From assembly GCA_964509885.1 (NCBI GenBank), contig CAZDZL010000050.1:1-24771 (forward strand): DNA of 24,771 nucleotides, given 5' to 3'. The notes under the pieces were generated by a model that saw only the letters and a program-made list of their open reading frames with translations, did not search any database and had not been told where the DNA came from. Positions 7,672-15,295 of the stretch are shown one piece after another. Within the stretch, counting starts at the first letter, position 1. Each line of letters begins with the position of its first letter. A program made the position numbers and the translations under genes. The stretch is from Palsa-1447 sp964509885 (GTDB taxonomy: Bacteria; Verrucomicrobiota; Verrucomicrobiia; Opitutales; Opitutaceae).

Positions 7672-9273
7672 ATGCTCAAGCGGGGGATCATCATCCTGGC
7701 CCTCGTGGCGACGGTCGCGCTGCCGTTCCTGCTGCGGCCGCACCAGGAGTCGGCGGGCCAGGCGGACGACACGCTCGTCCTCGTCTCGCCGCACAACGAG
7801 GCGATCCGCCACGAGTTCACGCTGGGCTTCCGGCAGTGGTACAAGGCAAGGACCGGCCGCACTGTGTTCCTCGACTGGCGCAACGTCGGGGGCACGAGCG
7901 ACATCGCGCGCTACCTGGAGGGGGAATACGTCGCCTCGTTTCGCAGCCTCTGGACGGGGAAGATGGGCCGGCCCTGGAGCACCGAGGTCCAGTCGGCCTT
8001 CCAGGACGGCCGGCTGGCGGCGGACGCCCCCGCGGCCGCCCGGGATGCGCGCGCCGCGTTCCTGGCGTCGGACGCGGGCTGCGGGATCGACCTCTTTTTC
8101 GGCGGCGGGCCGCTGGACTTCGAGGGACAGGCGAGGGCGGGGCGCCTCGTGGACTCGGGCGTCCGAAGGCTCCATCCCGACTGGTTCACCGACGCGGCGT
8201 TTCCCGCCAAGTTCGGCGGGGAGACCTACCGCGACCCGGGCGACCTCTGGTACGGCACGGTGCTGAGCTCCTACGGCATCCTCTTCAACATGGACGCCCT
8301 GAGGCGCCTCGGCGTCGGGCACGACCCCGAGCAGTGGACCGACCTCGCCGACCCCCGCTACGTGGGCGAGGTGGGCCTCTGCGACCCCATGCAGAGCGGG
8401 TCCATCGCCCAGGCCTTCCTCAACGTGATCCAGCAGCAGATCCACCGCAGGGTCGACGCGGCCGACGCCGCAGGCGAGGCCCGGGCCGTGCGCGAGGGCT
8501 GGACCGACGCGATGAGGCTCCTGCAGCGCATCGGCGCGAACTCCCGGTACTTCACCGACACCTCCCAGAAGCCGCCGATCGACGTGGCGAACGGCGACTG
8601 CGCGGCGGGCATGTGCATCGACTTCTACGGGAGGGAGCAGCAGGAGGCCGTCAGGCGGCGCAACGGCGGGGTCGACCGCGTCGGCTACGTGTCGCCGGAG
8701 GGCGGCTCCGCCTACTCCGTCGACCCGATCGCGCTCCTGCGCGGGGCGCCGCACCGCGGGGTGGCGGTGGCGTTCATCGAGTACGCGCTCTCCCTGGAGG
8801 GCCAGAGGCTGTGGAGCTTCAGGACGGGCACGCCAGGCGGCCCGCAGCTCTTCGCCCTGCGCCGCCTGCCGGTGCGCCGGGACTTCTATGCGCTCGCGGA
8901 CTGGCGGCGGTACGGCAGCGACCCCGACGTGAACCCCTATTCCCAGAGGAAGGTGATGATACCCAACAACGCGTGGACCGGCGACCTGTGGAACCAGATG
9001 CGCTTCATCATCCGGATCATGACCGAGGACACCCATCCGGAGCTCGTCAGCGCGTGGCGGGCCATCATCGCGGCGCCCGAGCCCGCGAGGGGCCGGGCGC
9101 TCGCCGTCCTGCAGGACGTCTCCGTGGTCGACTACGACCAGGCCCTGGGGCGCATCCGCACGGGCGTGCGCTCCAGGAACCAGGTGGACGCCGTGATCCT
9201 CGCCCGGGACATCGGCGCGGTGTTCCGCGGCAACTACAGGCGCGCCGAGCGGATCGCCCGGGGAGGGGAATAG
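7672..9273 (+). CDS. Large ABC-type extracellular solute-binding protein (FbpA-like superfamily)
   Basis: This 533-residue protein has an N-terminal basic residue pair and a hydrophobic segment (about 4-22) that would act as a signal or membrane anchor, without a lipobox Cys. Features of periplasmic type II binding proteins are NVGGTSDIARYL (71-82), DLFFGGG (140-146), DLADPRYVGEVGLCDP (224-239) and, in the second lobe, DPIALLRGAPHRG followed by EYALSLEGQ. Classic FbpA proteins have about 340 residues; here there is an extra stretch of about 50 residues after the GGTSDIA motif and a long C-terminal extension. No Tyr-Tyr pair, the iron-ligating feature of many FbpA proteins, occurs anywhere in it. 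The ligand is therefore open. It follows the ATPase by ten bases and is surely co-transcribed with it. Confidence 0.82.
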   Translation: MLKRGIIILALVATVALPFLLRPHQESAGQADDTLVLVSPHNEAIRHEFTLGFRQWYKARTGRTVFLDWRNVGGTSDIARYLEGEYVASFRSLWTGKMGRPWSTEVQSAFQDGRLAADAPAAARDARAAFLASDAGCGIDLFFGGGPLDFEGQARAGRLVDSGVRRLHPDWFTDAAFPAKFGGETYRDPGDLWYGTVLSSYGILFNMDALRRLGVGHDPEQWTDLADPRYVGEVGLCDPMQSGSIAQAFLNVIQQQIHRRVDAADAAGEARAVREGWTDAMRLLQRIGANSRYFTDTSQKPPIDVANGDCAAGMCIDFYGREQQEAVRRRNGGVDRVGYVSPEGGSAYSVDPIALLRGAPHRGVAVAFIEYALSLEGQRLWSFRTGTPGGPQLFALRRLPVRRDFYALADWRRYGSDPDVNPYSQRKVMIPNNAWTGDLWNQMRFIIRIMTEDTHPELVSAWRAIIAAPEPARGRALAVLQDVSVVDYDQALGRIRTGVRSRNQVDAVILARDIGAVFRGNYRRAERIARGGE

Positions 9274-9286
9274 GGCGCGGGGCCCG

Positions 9287-10699
9287 TCACTCGGAGACGA
9301 GGGGGCCGAGGCGGGTGCCGGCGCGCCGCATCGCCGCGTCGAGGCCCGACGTGAGCGCGCGCCAGTCCCCGAGGCCGGGGTCGGCCGGCAGGGACACGAC
9401 CTTCGGCGTTCCCCCGACCAGGACCGGGCTCCAGGGGAGCTCCGGCGCGACGGCCTCCACCAGGGCCTTCTGGCCGTAGCGGGGGCGCCCGCCGACCATC
9501 ACCATGAGCACGTCCGCGGGGCGCGCGTGGACGAGGGCGGACGCGGCGGAGCCCCCCGCGCCGCGGATGACCAGGATGTCGGCATAGAGGCCGGCCCGCA
9601 GGGAACCGATCCGGCCCCCGTCGCCGGTGAGTTCCGCGGGCACGCGGGTCGCCATGGCGACCAGCTCCTCGTCGGAGAACGTCGGCCTGGACTTCGCCGC
9701 CTCGAGGGAGGCGGCGAAGGCGAGCTCCTCCAGCATCCCGTCGCTGCCGGTAGGGCTCCAGTCGGGCGCGAGGGCGATGCGCACCTTGGCGCGCTTGGCC
9801 GCCGCCACGTCGGCGGTCGCCCCGTAGAGCTCCATGTTGCTGCGCGGCGACCACACGAGGCCGACGCCGAGAGCGGCCATCTCGGCGAACTGCTCCTCGT
9901 GGAGCGCGACGCCGTGGATCAGCGAGACGCCGGGCAGCAGGAGCCCGCGCGCCTTGAGGATGCGGTACTCGAGCATGGAGCTGGCGTCCCTCGGGCTCCC
10001 CTCGCAGAGGTGTATCAGGAGGCTGTGGATGCGGTGGGAGACGAGGCCGTCGCGGATCTCCGCAGCCTCGGCCTCGCCGAGGACGAGGGGAAACACCTTG
10101 TAGCGCACGGGGTCCGGGGTGCCGTCGGGGTAGAACCCGGAGCCGATGTCGAGCATGCGCATCATCCCGCGGTAGGGCGGCGCGAACCCGGGGCCGAGGT
10201 CCTCGGGGTACAGCCCGGCGAGGGAGGTGGCGCCGCCCGCGATGGCCTTCACCTCGGCGTAGCGGGCCATCGCCGGCCCCTCGCCCGCGAGGACCAGACT
10301 CGCGTGAGGGTCGGCGAGCGCCTTTAGGTAGGCGGGAAGCTGCTGCCACTCGTAGCGGTTCGGGAAGGTGAGCCCGGAATTCCACCGGGGAAACACGTTC
10401 CACGTGAGGTGGTTGTGGAGGTCGATGAGCCCGGGGAAGATGATCCCGCCCGTCTCGACGACGGGGATCCCCGCCGGGGCGGGCAGCGCTCCCGCGGCCT
10501 CGATCCTGTCCCCCGAGATGAGCACGGTCCCGTGCTCGATGACGCCGTCGGGGGTCGCGACCGCGCCCCCCAGCGCGAACTCCCTCGGCGCCGGGAGGGC
10601 GCGGGGGCAGGCGGCGGCGAGCGAGGCGGCCAGGGCCGCGGCGAGAAGCGGCCCGAGGCGGGGAGGGGCGGAGGAGGGGCCGTCCGTCCGGGTCCGCAT
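9287..10699 (-). CDS. Exported metal-dependent amidohydrolase
   Basis: This 470-residue protein belongs to the amidohydrolase superfamily, which hydrolyses or deaminates cyclic and amide substrates. The metal ligands are visible: DLHNHLTW (His95, His97), IHLCEG (His230), LIHGVALHEEQ (His262) and APDWSPTGSDGMLEEL (Asp313). Typical flanks FPGLIDLHNH and GLYADILVI are present. The N-terminus has Arg residues followed by an Ala/Leu-rich stretch (about 15-30) ending in AAAC, which suggests export as a signal-peptide protein or a weak-lipobox lipoprotein. The ATG at 10699 is chosen because the rpe stop codon lies at 10704-10706; an upstream extension would lie inside rpe. The substrate cannot be named; relatives include guanine, SAH/MTA and triazine deaminases. 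It ends the long minus-strand gene run. Confidence 0.8.
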   Translation of the reverse strand: MRTRTDGPSSAPPRLGPLLAAALAASLAAACPRALPAPREFALGGAVATPDGVIEHGTVLISGDRIEAAGALPAPAGIPVVETGGIIFPGLIDLHNHLTWNVFPRWNSGLTFPNRYEWQQLPAYLKALADPHASLVLAGEGPAMARYAEVKAIAGGATSLAGLYPEDLGPGFAPPYRGMMRMLDIGSGFYPDGTPDPVRYKVFPLVLGEAEAAEIRDGLVSHRIHSLLIHLCEGSPRDASSMLEYRILKARGLLLPGVSLIHGVALHEEQFAEMAALGVGLVWSPRSNMELYGATADVAAAKRAKVRIALAPDWSPTGSDGMLEELAFAASLEAAKSRPTFSDEELVAMATRVPAELTGDGGRIGSLRAGLYADILVIRGAGGSAASALVHARPADVLMVMVGGRPRYGQKALVEAVAPELPWSPVLVGGTPKVVSLPADPGLGDWRALTSGLDAAMRRAGTRLGPLVSE

Positions 10700-10703
10700 G
10701 GCG

Positions 10704-11360
10704 CTAGAGCGCGGCGAAGGCCGCCGCGAAGGCGGCCCTGTCGGGGGCGGCGAAGAACGACGTGCCCGCCACGAAGGTGTCCGCACCCTCCGCGCGGCAG
10801 AGCGCCGCGCTGGCGACGTCTATCCCGCCGTCGACCTCGATCCGCAGGTCGAGCTTTCGCTCGGCGCGCCAGCGGTCGACCTGGGCGATCTTCGGGAGCA
10901 TGTCCCCGCGGAAGGACTGCCCGCCGAAGCCGGGCTGCACCGTCATGACGAGGACGAGGTCCACCTGGGAAAGGAACGGCTCGACGGCCTCGGCGGGGGT
11001 CCCGGGGTTGAGGGCGATGCCCGCCCGGCACCCGTGGCCGCGGATGGCCCTGAGCGCGGCGCCGTGGTCGTAGTCCGGCTCGATGTGGATCGTGATCCGG
11101 CTGGCCCCGGCCTTCGCGAACGGCTCGACGAACTTGTGGGGCTCGGACAGCATGAGGTGCGTGTCGAAGAAGAGCGTGGAGCCGTCGCGGCGCAGCGACG
11201 CGAGCGTCTCCGGGCCGAAGGAGAGGTTGGGCACGAAGTGCCCGTCCATCATGTCCAGGTGCAGCCACTTGAGCCCGAGACCCGCGACAGCCTCCGCGCT
11301 CTTGCCGAGGGCCGCATGGTCGCTGGCCAGGAGGGAGGGGGCGAGGATCGGTGCGTTCAT
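10704..11360 (-). CDS. rpe: Ribulose-phosphate 3-epimerase
   Basis: This 218-residue TIM-barrel enzyme interconverts ribulose 5-phosphate and xylulose 5-phosphate in the pentose phosphate pathway. The start MNAPILAPSLLASD is standard for the family. Metal ligands are His34 and Asp36 (LHLDMMDGHFVPN), His68 (DTHLM) and Asp177 (EVDGGI). The phosphate-gripper region includes TVQPGFGGQSF (140-150) and FVAGTSFF. A start at 11390 would overlap the lptE-like gene and add ten residues not seen in the family, so the ATG at 11360 is preferred. Length is normal. It lies 23 bases after the lptE-like gene and four bases before the amidohydrolase. Confidence 0.95.
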   Translation of the reverse strand: MNAPILAPSLLASDHAALGKSAEAVAGLGLKWLHLDMMDGHFVPNLSFGPETLASLRRDGSTLFFDTHLMLSEPHKFVEPFAKAGASRITIHIEPDYDHGAALRAIRGHGCRAGIALNPGTPAEAVEPFLSQVDLVLVMTVQPGFGGQSFRGDMLPKIAQVDRWRAERKLDLRIEVDGGIDVASAALCRAEGADTFVAGTSFFAAPDRAAFAAAFAAL

Positions 11361-11383
11361 CGGTGCCTGGGGGCGTCCTCGCG

Positions 11384-11923
11384 TCACCACACGTCCAGGA
11401 CGGCGTGGGTCAGCTTCTCGGAGAGGCGGTCGGCGAGGAGGGGGAGCGTGTTGTACTCGGACTGGAGCTGGTCGTTGCTGGTGCCGAACTGGACGGAGCC
11501 GAGCCCGTTGTCGAGGAAGGCCTCACGCTGGACCTCGATCAGGCGCCCGTCAAAGAGCATCCGGCCCGAGCGGTTGTCCCTCAGGCTGCAGCTCGCCGTG
11601 AGGCGAAGCGTGAACTTGCGCGCGAGGCCGTTGTCGTCCTCGCGGTTGGCCGAGTTCTCGCGCTTGTAGTTGACCAGGGTGACCTCGAGGGTGGCGTCGG
11701 CCTCGCCCTTGCCGTCCACGAGCTCCACGCGCCCGTCCTTGATGAACGCCTCGCGCACCATCGTGCTCACGAGCTCCCTTGCCTGCGCGGTGGTCGTCTT
11801 GTTCCTCGTGGGCGCTATGTAAAGGGTGGCGAACCCGGGCGCCGGGCCCGCGCCCATCCGGTAGTGGCTGCAGCCCTGCGCCAGGAAGGCCGCGACAAGG
11901 AGGAGGACCCACGCTCGCGTCAT
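11384..11923 (-). CDS. lptE: LptE-like outer-membrane lipoprotein (LPS assembly)
   Basis: This 179-residue lipoprotein has the signal peptide MTRAWVLLLVAAFLAQ and lipobox LAQGC, with the lipidated Cys at 18. The mature part begins with a YRMG-type motif and has alternating strands including ATLYIAPTRNKTT, RELVSTMVREAF and LVNYKREN. It ends with a helix rich in Leu (LADRLSEKLTHAVLDVW). This is the pattern of the LptE family, which plugs the LptD barrel and helps to insert LPS into the outer membrane. Sequence similarity in this family is low, so the call rests on the lipobox, the size, the pattern and the place just after a BamD-like gene. It is 21 bases downstream of that gene. No Shine-Dalgarno sequence is apparent. 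Confidence 0.78.
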   Translation of the reverse strand: MTRAWVLLLVAAFLAQGCSHYRMGAGPAPGFATLYIAPTRNKTTTAQARELVSTMVREAFIKDGRVELVDGKGEADATLEVTLVNYKRENSANREDDNGLARKFTLRLTASCSLRDNRSGRMLFDGRLIEVQREAFLDNGLGSVQFGTSNDQLQSEYNTLPLLADRLSEKLTHAVLDVW

Positions 11924-11944
11924 CGGGGGTCGCCGCGGGTTCCG

Positions 11945-12991
11945 TCAGAAGAGCCAGAACCGCTTCTTCGGCGCGGTCATGGGCCTGACTCTCTCCTTGG
12001 ACACCTTCGAGTCGAGGTCCGCCAGGCGCTTCTTGGCGACCTTGGCCGTCGCCGAATCGGGATAGGACGTGATGGCCTCGTTGTAGTAGACCTTCGCCGC
12101 GACGAAGTTCAGGCGCTTGTAGAAATAGTAGTCGCCGATGTAGATTTTGCTCTGCGCGAGGATCGTCTTCATCTTGTCGACGCCGGCGGCGGCCTGGGGG
12201 ATGCCCGAGTCGCCGGGGTAGAGGATCATGAAGTCCTCATAGTACGTCATCGCCTCCTTCGTGGAGGCCTGGTCGTACTTCGGCCCCTGGGAGAGGGAGG
12301 CGTGCAGGTCACCCAGCTTCAGGTAGGCGACCGGGGCCAGGACGCTCTGCGGGTAGGTGTTCACCAGCCGGTCGAGGGAGTCGATCGCCTGCTCGGTGTC
12401 CTTGTTCTGCTGGTTGCCGCGGGCGACGTCCATGAGCGCCAGGGGCGCGTAGTCGCTGTACGGCGCGTCGAGGATGATCACCTCGAAGTACTCGATCGCC
12501 TTCGGCCGGTTCGAGGGGCCCGGGAACCATCCCCATATCCGGTTGTGCGCCCCGTCCAGGAGGGCCGAGGCGATGCGGTACAGCTCGCCGATCACGTCGT
12601 TGAAGCGCTTCGTGTTCGGGTAGCGACGCAGCATCATCTGGTAGTCGCCGAAGGCGTCGTAGTACTGCTTCCTCTGGGTGAGGAGCTTGCCCGCCCGGTA
12701 GAGCGCCTCGGGGGCGTAGACCGAGCCCTGGTACTTGCGGGCGACGGATTCGTAGGAGGAGATCGCGGCATGGAGGCTGCCGTGCTCCTCCTGCATCCTC
12801 GCCTTGTTCATCACGTCCAGGGCCCTCCTGCCCTGCGGGCCCGCAAGGCCCGAAAGCGAGCCCCCCTCGAGCTGCCACCCCGTGCCCGGCGTCCACGTCA
12901 AGTCAGCGGCCAGTCGGGGGGTTGCGCAAAGCGCGAGGGCCGCCGCGGCCAGAAAGGGCAACAGGGGGCGGCGGGAAAAAGGGGTCGGCAT
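11945..12991 (-). CDS. bamD: BamD-like outer-membrane protein assembly factor (TPR protein)
   Basis: This 348-residue exported protein has tetratricopeptide-like helical repeats, including ISSYESVARKYQGSVYAPEA (about 77-96), DYQMMLRRYPNTKRF, EYFEVIILDAPYSDYAPLAL and YYNEAITSYPDSATAKVAKK (about 302-321). These match the YfiO/BamD pattern of one repeat every 35-40 residues. BamD works with BamA in folding beta-barrel proteins at the outer membrane. The N-terminus (about 1-29) is a signal peptide. Its only Cys (22) stands in LALC, with Leu at -1, which is not a proper lipobox, so it may be cleaved by signal peptidase I instead. The frame is open far upstream, inside fabH, but the ATG at 12991 gives the signal peptide. 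The C-terminus is basic and aromatic (KKRFWLF). Confidence 0.8.
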   Translation of the reverse strand: MPTPFSRRPLLPFLAAAALALCATPRLAADLTWTPGTGWQLEGGSLSGLAGPQGRRALDVMNKARMQEEHGSLHAAISSYESVARKYQGSVYAPEALYRAGKLLTQRKQYYDAFGDYQMMLRRYPNTKRFNDVIGELYRIASALLDGAHNRIWGWFPGPSNRPKAIEYFEVIILDAPYSDYAPLALMDVARGNQQNKDTEQAIDSLDRLVNTYPQSVLAPVAYLKLGDLHASLSQGPKYDQASTKEAMTYYEDFMILYPGDSGIPQAAAGVDKMKTILAQSKIYIGDYYFYKRLNFVAAKVYYNEAITSYPDSATAKVAKKRLADLDSKVSKERVRPMTAPKKRFWLF

Positions 12992-13002
12992 GAGGGCGGA
13001 AA

Positions 13003-13995
13003 TCACCAGCGAATCAGGGCGCTCCCGTAGGTCAAGCCTGCCCCGAACGCGACCAGGAGCGTGAGGTCGCCCGCCTTGATCCGGCCGGCCCTGCGGGCCT
13101 CGTCCAGGGCTATCGGGATGGAGGCCGCCGAGGTGTTGCCGTACCGGTCCACGTTGACGAAGAAACGCTCGACCGGCAGCTCGAGGTACTGGGCGATGGC
13201 GTCGATGATGCGCAGGTTGGCCTGGTGGGGTATCACGAGCCCAATCTGAGTCGCGGCGAGGCCGTGTTGTTCCAAAATATCGCGGGCCGCCTCCTCCATC
13301 ACGCGCACCGCCAGCTTGAAGACCTCCTTGCCCTTCATCTTGATGAACTGCTCGCCCTTCGCGAGGGTGTCCGCCGTGGTCGGCGTGCGGCTGCCGCCCG
13401 CAGGGATGAAGAGCAGGTCGGCGTCCTCGCCGTGCGCGCCGAGCTTGGTCCCGATGAGCCCGATCCCGGGCCGATCGCTCGCCCCGACGACGGCCGCTCC
13501 GGCCCCGTCGCCGAAGAGCATGCAGGTCCCGCGGTCCTGCCAGTCGACGACCGACGAGAGCTTCTCGGCGCCGATCACGAGCGCCTTCCTGTAGCGCCCC
13601 GAGCCGATCATGGCGCACGCCGTGTCCAGGGCGTAGATGAAGCCCGAGCACGCGGCGTTGACGTCGAAGCACGCCGCCGTGCCCGGGACACCGAGCTTGT
13701 GCTGGACGAGGCACGCGGTCGAGGGCATCGGCAGGTCGGGCGTGATGGTCGCCACGATGAGCAGGTCGATCTCCGCGGCCCCGACTCCGGCGTCCAGGAG
13801 CGCCCGCTGCGCCGCGACGACCGCCATGTCGGACGTCGCCTCGCCGGGCGCGGCGATCCGCCGCTCGCGGATCCCGCTTCGGGCGACGATCCACTCGTCC
13901 GACGTGTCCACCATCTTCGAGATGTCGCCGTTCGTGAGGATGCGGTCGGGCGCGTAGGAGCCGGTGCCGAGAATGACGGTGGAGGGGAGGGGCAT
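13003..13995 (-). CDS. fabH: Beta-ketoacyl-ACP synthase III
   Basis: This 330-residue cytosolic enzyme starts fatty-acid synthesis by condensing an acyl-CoA, usually acetyl-CoA, with malonyl-ACP. The catalytic triad is visible: Cys116 in DVNAACSGFI, His257 in VIPHQANLRI and Asn287 in YGNTSAASIP. The N-terminus MPLPSTVILGTGSYAPDRILTN and the TSDEWIVARSGIRERR segment (31-46) are typical, and a GDGAGAAVV glycine-rich motif (163-171) is present. Length is normal. It follows plsX by ten bases and precedes the bamD-like gene by 11 bases. The usual partners fabD, fabG and acpP do not follow. Confidence 0.97.
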   Translation of the reverse strand: MPLPSTVILGTGSYAPDRILTNGDISKMVDTSDEWIVARSGIRERRIAAPGEATSDMAVVAAQRALLDAGVGAAEIDLLIVATITPDLPMPSTACLVQHKLGVPGTAACFDVNAACSGFIYALDTACAMIGSGRYRKALVIGAEKLSSVVDWQDRGTCMLFGDGAGAAVVGASDRPGIGLIGTKLGAHGEDADLLFIPAGGSRTPTTADTLAKGEQFIKMKGKEVFKLAVRVMEEAARDILEQHGLAATQIGLVIPHQANLRIIDAIAQYLELPVERFFVNVDRYGNTSAASIPIALDEARRAGRIKAGDLTLLVAFGAGLTYGSALIRW

Positions 13996-14005
13996 GCCGG
14001 TGGGG

Positions 14006-15055
14006 TCAGGGGGCCGGCACGCTCAGGAGCTCGTTCGCGCGCGCGATGTCGGCCTCCATCCTCTGGTTCATGTCCGCCTTGATGATCTCGCCGGCCGCCC
14101 GGATCGCGCTCTTGATCGCGTTGCGGTTGGAAGAGCCGTGGGCCTTCAGGATGTTGCCGCGCAGCCCGAGGAGCGGCGCCCCGCCGTAGCGCTCGGGGTT
14201 GATCCTGTCCTTGAGCGCCGCGTAGGCCCCCATGGAGAGGAACGCGCCGGTCCGGCGCATGGGGTTCGCCCCCAGCTCCTCCTTCAGCATGCCGCGGATG
14301 AACTTCTCCAGGGATTCCCAGCTCTTGAGCATGATGTTGCCGACGAATCCGTCGCACACGACGACGTCCACGTGCTCGGTGAAGACCTGGAAGCCCTCGA
14401 TGGGCCCGGAGTACTTGATGATGCCGTCGATCCGCTTCAGGAGCTCGTTCGTCTCCGTGATGAGCGAGTTGCCCTTGCCGTCCTCTGTCCCGATGGACAT
14501 GAGGCCGACCCGCGGCGCCGGGATCCCGAGCATCACGCGGCAATAGTGGCTTCCCAGGATGGAATTGTGGACCAGGTGCTCGGGCTTGGGCTCGGGGTTC
14601 GCGCCCGCGTCGATCAGGACGAAGTGCCCGCCCTCCCTCGGGACGACGGCCGCGAGCGCCGGCCTTGCGACGCCCTCCATCGTCCTCAGGCGCAGGGTCC
14701 CGCAGGCCATGAGCGCCCCGGTGTTGCCGCAGCTGACGACCACGTTCGCCTCGCCCGCCTTCACGAGCTCGATCGCCCGCGCCATCGACGAATCCTTCTT
14801 CCTCTTAAGGGCGACAAGCGGCTTGTCGTCCATCGTGATGACCTCGGAGGCGTGGACGACCGACAGGCGCTCGCTCCTCGCCAGCCCGTAGTGCGCGATG
14901 ATCGGGCGCAGGACCGCCTCGTCGCCGACGAGCGTGATCGGGTTCAGGTTGGGGCTCTGCGAGAGCGCCAGCTTGACCGCGGCGACGACCTCGCTGGGGC
15001 CCAAGTCGCCTCCCATCGCGTCAACCGCGATCCGACCGGGTGATCCGGGGGCCAT
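14006..15055 (-). CDS. plsX: Phosphate acyltransferase PlsX
   Basis: This 349-residue protein makes acyl-phosphate from acyl-ACP, feeding PlsY in phospholipid synthesis at the cytoplasmic membrane. Family marks are IAVDAMGGDLGPSEVV (residues 9-24), VVSCGNTGALMACGTL (about 104-119), VLIDAGANPEPKPEHL (about 145-160) and CDGFVGNIMLKSWESLEKF near residue 240. The end of the protein shows the GGAPLLGLRG and AHGSSNRNAIKSAI motifs. Length and start (ATG 15055) are normal. It lies 35 bases after rpmF and ten before fabH, the classical rpmF-plsX-fabH order. Confidence 0.98.
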   Translation of the reverse strand: MAPGSPGRIAVDAMGGDLGPSEVVAAVKLALSQSPNLNPITLVGDEAVLRPIIAHYGLARSERLSVVHASEVITMDDKPLVALKRKKDSSMARAIELVKAGEANVVVSCGNTGALMACGTLRLRTMEGVARPALAAVVPREGGHFVLIDAGANPEPKPEHLVHNSILGSHYCRVMLGIPAPRVGLMSIGTEDGKGNSLITETNELLKRIDGIIKYSGPIEGFQVFTEHVDVVVCDGFVGNIMLKSWESLEKFIRGMLKEELGANPMRRTGAFLSMGAYAALKDRINPERYGGAPLLGLRGNILKAHGSSNRNAIKSAIRAAGEIIKADMNQRMEADIARANELLSVPAP

Positions 15056-15090
15056 GGCCGCCGTGTACCGCCTGTGCTGGACGGTGGGGG

Positions 15091-15270
15091 TTAGACCTCG
15101 ACGTTGAGAACTTGGCGGCCGCGGTAGGTGCCGGTCTTCGGATTGACGCGGTGCGCCCGTACGAGGCTCCCGTCTGTCGGGTCGCGGGCGAACTCAGGCG
15201 CTATGAAAGCGTTGGCTGCGCGGCGGTTTGCGCTACGGCGCTTGGACTGCTTGCGTTTAGGATTGGCCAT
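15091..15270 (-). CDS. rpmF: Large ribosomal subunit protein L32 (no zinc Cys)
   Basis: This 59-residue basic protein begins MANPKRKQSKRRSANRRAAN and ends HRVNPKTGTYRGRQVLNVEV, which is the L32 pattern; L32 is a small 50S protein. It has no Cys at all, so it is the zinc-free form. The ATG at 15270 is the only sensible start, because the frame upstream runs through the intergenic region with no family resemblance. The leader (about 20 bases from the predicted promoter) is C/T-rich and lacks a Shine-Dalgarno sequence. It heads the minus-strand run of plsX, fabH and outer-membrane genes. The yceD/DUF177 gene often found before rpmF is missing. Confidence 0.93.
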   Translation of the reverse strand: MANPKRKQSKRRSANRRAANAFIAPEFARDPTDGSLVRAHRVNPKTGTYRGRQVLNVEV

Positions 15271-15295
15271 GTAGAAGGGGGTTAAAGGTTGACCG

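Noticed and set aside
11351..13030. A 559-codon plus-strand open frame opposite lptE- and bamD-like genes
   Set aside because: The minus-strand products have signal peptides and family motifs; this frame has only Val/Leu/Glu/Arg-rich composition and no motif.
12992..13894. N-terminal extension of the BamD-like frame through fabH
   Set aside because: The extra part lies in another frame of fabH, and the ATG at 12991 gives a normal signal peptide.
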